From assembly GCA_013695255.1 (NCBI GenBank), contig JACDAV010000138.1, positions 1 through 15,986 on the forward strand: 15,986 bases of DNA, read 5' to 3'. Both the position numbers and the translations under genes were made by a program. Origin of the DNA: Chloroflexota bacterium (GTDB taxonomy: Bacteria > Chloroflexota > Limnocylindria > Limnocylindrales > CSP1-4). Under the pieces are notes generated by a model, which searched no databases, was not told the origin of the DNA, and saw nothing but the letters and a program-made list of their open reading frames with translations. This document shows positions 13,297-15,986 of the stretch, one piece after another. How positions within the stretch are numbered: the first letter of the stretch is position 1; every line of letters starts with the position of its first letter.

Positions 13297-13368
13297 TGGA
13301 TGCGGCAGGCAGCGTCGGTGCGGGAGGGCGCGTGGACGCCGGACGCAGCGTCGATGCCGGACACCACG
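13297..13368. repeat. Degenerate 36-bp tandem repeat between pabB and pabC
   Basis: Positions 13297-13332 and 13333-13368 match at 26 of 36 bases and share GCAGCGTCG at a 36-bp period. It sits in the short gap just upstream of the pabC promoter. At this GC content part of the similarity may be chance, and no function is apparent. Confidence 0.35.
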
Positions 13369-13375
13369 TGCGGCC

Positions 13376-14818
13376 TCACCCCTCCGTTGCACCGATGGCG
13401 CCGAGCGGGCCACGGGCCTTGGCGACGGTCTCGTCCCACTCCTCGTCGGGGTCGCTGCGCCAGGTGATGCCGCCGCCCACGTGCAGCGTGAGCCGCTGGC
13501 CGTCGGCGACGAACGTCCGGATCGCGATTGCGGTCGCCATGGCGCCATCCGGTCCGATCCAGCCGATCGCGCCGGTGTACGGGCCGCGCCGAACCGGCTC
13601 CAGCCGCTCGAGCAGCTGCATCGCCCGGATCTTGGGTGCGCCGGTGATCGAGCCGCCGGGGAACGAGGCCGCGAGAAGGTCGAAGACGTCGCGGCCCGGG
13701 GCCAGCTGACCGCTGATCGTCGTCACGAGGTGCTGGACCGCGGCCGTGCGCTCGAGCCGCAGCAGCCGCGGCACTCGCACGGTGCCGGGGATGCAGACCC
13801 GACCGAGGTCGTTGCGCAGGACGTCGACGATCATCACGTTCTCGGCGCGATCCTTCGCGCTCTCGAGGAGCTCGCAGGCGAGGGCCCGGTCCTCGTGGCG
13901 AGTGGCGCCCCGCGGGCGCGTCCCCTTGACGGGGTCGGCCGTCACGCGTCCGTCCGGCAGGGCGGTCAGGAACGGCTCGGGCGACGCCGAGAGGATCGCC
14001 CGCGGGGCTCCCGACGAGGGATCGGGCCCGAGATCCAGCCAGGCTGCGAACAGCGCCGGGTCGCCGGTCCGGAGCCGGCGATACAGCGGCCACGGATCGC
14101 CGCCGAAGGCAGCCTCGAGCCGGCGGGTGAGGTTGGCCTGGTAGATCGTCCCGCCGGCGATCGCGTCCCGCACCGCCTCGACTCCAGCGGCCCACTCCGC
14201 CCGGTTCAGCCCACTGGTGAACCGAAGCCCCGGCTCGGCCGGCGGTTTGGGCGCCGCCGGCCCCGGCGCCGCCGGTGGGCCCGCCGCGATTCGTGCGGCC
14301 AGTCGCTCCCTTACATCGCGGAGTCGCCCCGCGAGTCGGCGGCTGTCTCCGTCGAGGGCGCGGCCGGCAAGCCACGCCTGGCCCGACCGTCGATCCCAGG
14401 CGATCACCCAGTCATGGAGCGCGAGCCGGAGCAGCGGCAGGCGCTGATCGTCCGGGGCGAGCGACGGCAGCCGCTCGAATCGCCGGCCAAGGTCGTACGA
14501 CAGGTAGCCGACCAGCCCACCGGCGAATGGCGGGCCATCCGGCACGGTCCCCCGGGGGAGGCGAGCAATCAGTCCGCGCGCGTCTCGGAAGGGGTCGCTC
14601 CCGGTCGCCGGAGCCTCGAGCAGCGCGACCGGGTCCCCGGTGACGTACGACCAGCGGCCGTTGCGGCCCGGTCGGGCGCTCTCCAGCATGGCGAGTCCAG
14701 GCAGGTCGCGGAACGACTCGGCCACGTCGATGGGGGTCGAGGTCGCGATCTCCGACACCGACTCGAGGTGCACGCCCGCCTGCCGGAGCGACGCTCCCGG
14801 ACCTCCCCTCGTCAGCAT
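13376..14818 (-). CDS. pabB: Aminodeoxychorismate synthase component I (PabB)
   Basis: From ATG 14818 the product has 480 residues, a full chorismate-binding enzyme. The N-terminal domain (to ~175) contains LAMLESARPG at 42-51, and a Pro/Ala linker lies at 178-196. The catalytic domain shows TIYQANLTRR (224-233), SASPEPFL (278-285), PVKGTRPRG (296-304, Lys298), AENVMIVDVLRNDLGRVC (325-342), FPGGSITGAPK (386-396) and GGGIT (448-452). The enzyme aminates chorismate to 4-amino-4-deoxychorismate with ammonia from the PabA glutaminase. Anthranilate synthase TrpE is the main alternative, and the neighbouring pabC-like gene favours PabB. No pabA/trpG-type glutaminase gene is in the window. The open frame continues upstream of ATG 14818, but that part is antisense to the peptidase gene, and TATCAT 7 nt before the ATG supports this start. 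Confidence 0.92.
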   Translation of the reverse strand: MLTRGGPGASLRQAGVHLESVSEIATSTPIDVAESFRDLPGLAMLESARPGRNGRWSYVTGDPVALLEAPATGSDPFRDARGLIARLPRGTVPDGPPFAGGLVGYLSYDLGRRFERLPSLAPDDQRLPLLRLALHDWVIAWDRRSGQAWLAGRALDGDSRRLAGRLRDVRERLAARIAAGPPAAPGPAAPKPPAEPGLRFTSGLNRAEWAAGVEAVRDAIAGGTIYQANLTRRLEAAFGGDPWPLYRRLRTGDPALFAAWLDLGPDPSSGAPRAILSASPEPFLTALPDGRVTADPVKGTRPRGATRHEDRALACELLESAKDRAENVMIVDVLRNDLGRVCIPGTVRVPRLLRLERTAAVQHLVTTISGQLAPGRDVFDLLAASFPGGSITGAPKIRAMQLLERLEPVRRGPYTGAIGWIGPDGAMATAIAIRTFVADGQRLTLHVGGGITWRSDPDEEWDETVAKARGPLGAIGATEG

Positions 14819-14825
14819 CTCGGCG

Positions 14826-14831
14826 ATGATA
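14826..14831 (-). promoter_or_regulatory. -10-like hexamer for leaderless pabB
   Basis: On the minus strand TATCAT is followed by 7 nt (CGCCGAG) and the ATG at 14818. No Shine-Dalgarno precedes the ATG. The spacing equals that at tldD, pabC and the 10247 and 10301 starts. Confidence 0.5.
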
Positions 14832-14879
14832 GGCGGCGAGTGGCCGGGTTCCTTCCCGCGCTGCCGCGACGTCGACCGC

Positions 14880-14885
14880 AGGAGG
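14880..14885 (+). promoter_or_regulatory. Shine-Dalgarno deciding the P1 peptidase start
   Basis: AGGAGG lies 5 nt before GTG 14891 and is the strongest ribosome site in the window. It fixes the peptidase start, in contrast to the divergent pabB, which has none. Confidence 0.75.
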
Positions 14886-14890
14886 CGCCC

Positions 14891-15986
14891 GTGCGCGCGC
14901 GCGACCTCGGCATCACCATCGGCATCGGCACCCCCGGGGTGCTGAATGCGATCACGGATGTTCCCGGCGTGCGAGTCGGCCACACGACGCTGGTCGAGGG
15001 CGACGGCCCCCTGCGCGTGGGGCACGGTCCGGTCCGGACGGGTGTGACGGTGGTCGTCCCGCGTGAGGCGGAGCGCTGGCGGGAGCCCGTGTTCGCGGGC
15101 TGCCACCGCCTGAACGGGAACGGCGAGCTGACGGGCCTCGAGTGGGTCCGCGAGTCCGGCCAGCTCACGACGCCGGTGGCGATCACCAACACCCACAGCG
15201 TGGGCGTGGTCCGGGACGCGCTCGTGGCGGCATCGGTCGAGGCCGACAGCCCCGAGTCGTCCTGGTGGTCGCTCCCGGTCGTCGGCGAGACGTACGACGG
15301 TCGGCTCAACGACATCAACGGCTTCCACGTCCGGGCGGAGCATCTGCGGGCTGCCCTCGACGGTGCGTCGGCAGGACCGGTGGCGGAAGGCAACGTGGGC
15401 GGCGGGACCGGGATGGTCTGCCACGAGTTCAAGGGTGGGATCGGCACGGCCTCGCGCATCGTGGACGCACGGGCCGGAGGGTTCACGGTCGGCGCGCTCG
15501 TCCAGGCCAATCACGGCCGGCGGGAGTGGCTGCGGGTCGACGGCGTCCCGGTCGGGCGCGAGATCGGGGTCGACGTCGTTCCGTCGCCATACGGCCCGGT
15601 GCCCGGCCACCAGCCGGCTCCCGGGTCCGGCTCGATCATCGTCGTTCTGGCGACCGACGCGCCACTCCTGCCTCACCACTGCGAGCGGCTGGCGCAGCGC
15701 GCCGGCCTCGGGCTGGCCCGGGCGGGTGGCACCGGCGGCCACACGAGCGGCGACCTGTTCATCGCCTTCGCCACCGGCAACCGGCTGCCGATGCCGACCT
15801 CCCCCGAGCACCCGGAGCCGCCACTCCTCTACGAGGTGCGAGCACTCGCCGACGGGGGGATCGACGCCTTGTTCAACGCGGCCATCGAGGCGACCGAGGA
15901 GGCGATCGTCAACGCGCTCGTGGCGGCGGAGACCATGACCGGCCGCGACGGGATCACCGCCTACGCGCTGCCGCACGAGCGGCTGC
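14891..15986 (+). CDS. P1-family peptidase (DmpA/BapA-like), 3' end outside window
   Basis: About 365 residues are visible from GTG 14891 and no stop is reached. The N-terminus ITIGIGTPGVLNAITDVPGV, the VGETYDGRLNDINGFHV block (131-147), EGNVGGGTGMVCHEFKGGIG (166-185) and QANHGR (205-210) are typical of the S58/P1 family of N-terminal-nucleophile hydrolases. These proteins cleave themselves at a Gly-Ser bond. Here GSGSIIVVLATDAPLL (245-260) places the likely nucleophile at Ser248, matching Gly249-Ser250 of DmpA. Members act as aminopeptidases or beta-peptidyl amidases, and many have unknown substrates. The 72-nt gap to divergent pabB contains both starts. Family length (about 340-390) implies that little is missing. 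Confidence 0.92.
   Translation, partial: MRARDLGITIGIGTPGVLNAITDVPGVRVGHTTLVEGDGPLRVGHGPVRTGVTVVVPREAERWREPVFAGCHRLNGNGELTGLEWVRESGQLTTPVAITNTHSVGVVRDALVAASVEADSPESSWWSLPVVGETYDGRLNDINGFHVRAEHLRAALDGASAGPVAEGNVGGGTGMVCHEFKGGIGTASRIVDARAGGFTVGALVQANHGRREWLRVDGVPVGREIGVDVVPSPYGPVPGHQPAPGSGSIIVVLATDAPLLPHHCERLAQRAGLGLARAGGTGGHTSGDLFIAFATGNRLPMPTSPEHPEPPLLYEVRALADGGIDALFNAAIEATEEAIVNALVAAETMTGRDGITAYALPHERL

Noticed and set aside
13376..15976. Long minus-strand open frame extending PabB upstream to 866 codons
   Set aside because: The part upstream of 14818 is antisense to the well-conserved P1 peptidase, has no recognisable domain, and the ATG at 14818 has a -10 hexamer at the leaderless distance.

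Overview
The window is a very GC-rich (roughly 70% by eye), densely packed bacterial chromosome segment. Short or overlapping gene junctions (ATGA, GTGA, TGATG), many GTG starts and few Shine-Dalgarno sequences are typical of soil or freshwater Chloroflexota (for example the Limnocylindria group) and also of Actinobacteria. The protein content (Septum_form-domain protein, DinB/BstA-like protein, PduO-type adenosyltransferase, DUF59 protein, TldD/TldE pair) leans me towards Chloroflexota, but the taxonomy is an inference. I see no phage, IS transposase, CRISPR array, tRNA or rRNA.

Left part (1-2501): the N-terminus of an Rrf2-family regulator runs off the left edge on the minus strand. Two adjacent palindromes separate it from a divergent small lipoprotein gene. 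Next comes a decayed copy of the first ~50 codons of tldD, then an aminoglycoside-phosphotransferase-like kinase and a DUF1801 protein. The kinase and DUF1801 genes are therefore bracketed by the tldD fragment and the intact tldD.

Middle-left (2545-7049, plus strand): tldD and tldE overlap and encode the two subunits of the TldD/E metalloprotease. They are followed by a DinB/bacillithiol-transferase-like protein and an overlapping M20 amidohydrolase. This is a compact peptide and small-molecule hydrolysis cluster, probably with an extra internal promoter.

Non-coding stretch (7050-7574): two head-to-tail copies of a ~190 bp element, each bounded by long inverted arms and containing small hairpins, followed by a UUCG-loop terminator that serves the leftward operon. 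I find no family for the element, and it is the most unusual part of the window.

Middle-right (7575-10247, minus strand): a three-gene run of DUF59/MIP18 protein, PduO-type cobalamin adenosyltransferase and Bax-inhibitor-1 membrane protein, preceded by a two-gene unit of an unknown helical protein and a DUF433 protein. Divergent from that unit, on the plus strand, are a four-helix membrane protein overlapping a GNAT acetyltransferase, then a membrane-anchored Septum_form-domain protein (to 11883).

Right part (11903-15986): a leftward folate unit encodes PabB (aminodeoxychorismate synthase component I), PabC-like lyase and a translationally coupled unknown protein. Divergent from pabB is a P1-family (DmpA-like) self-processing peptidase that runs off the right edge. 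A recurring regulatory feature is a -10-like hexamer exactly 7 nt before the start codon of tldD, pabB, pabC, the 160-aa protein and the membrane protein, which points to leaderless transcripts.
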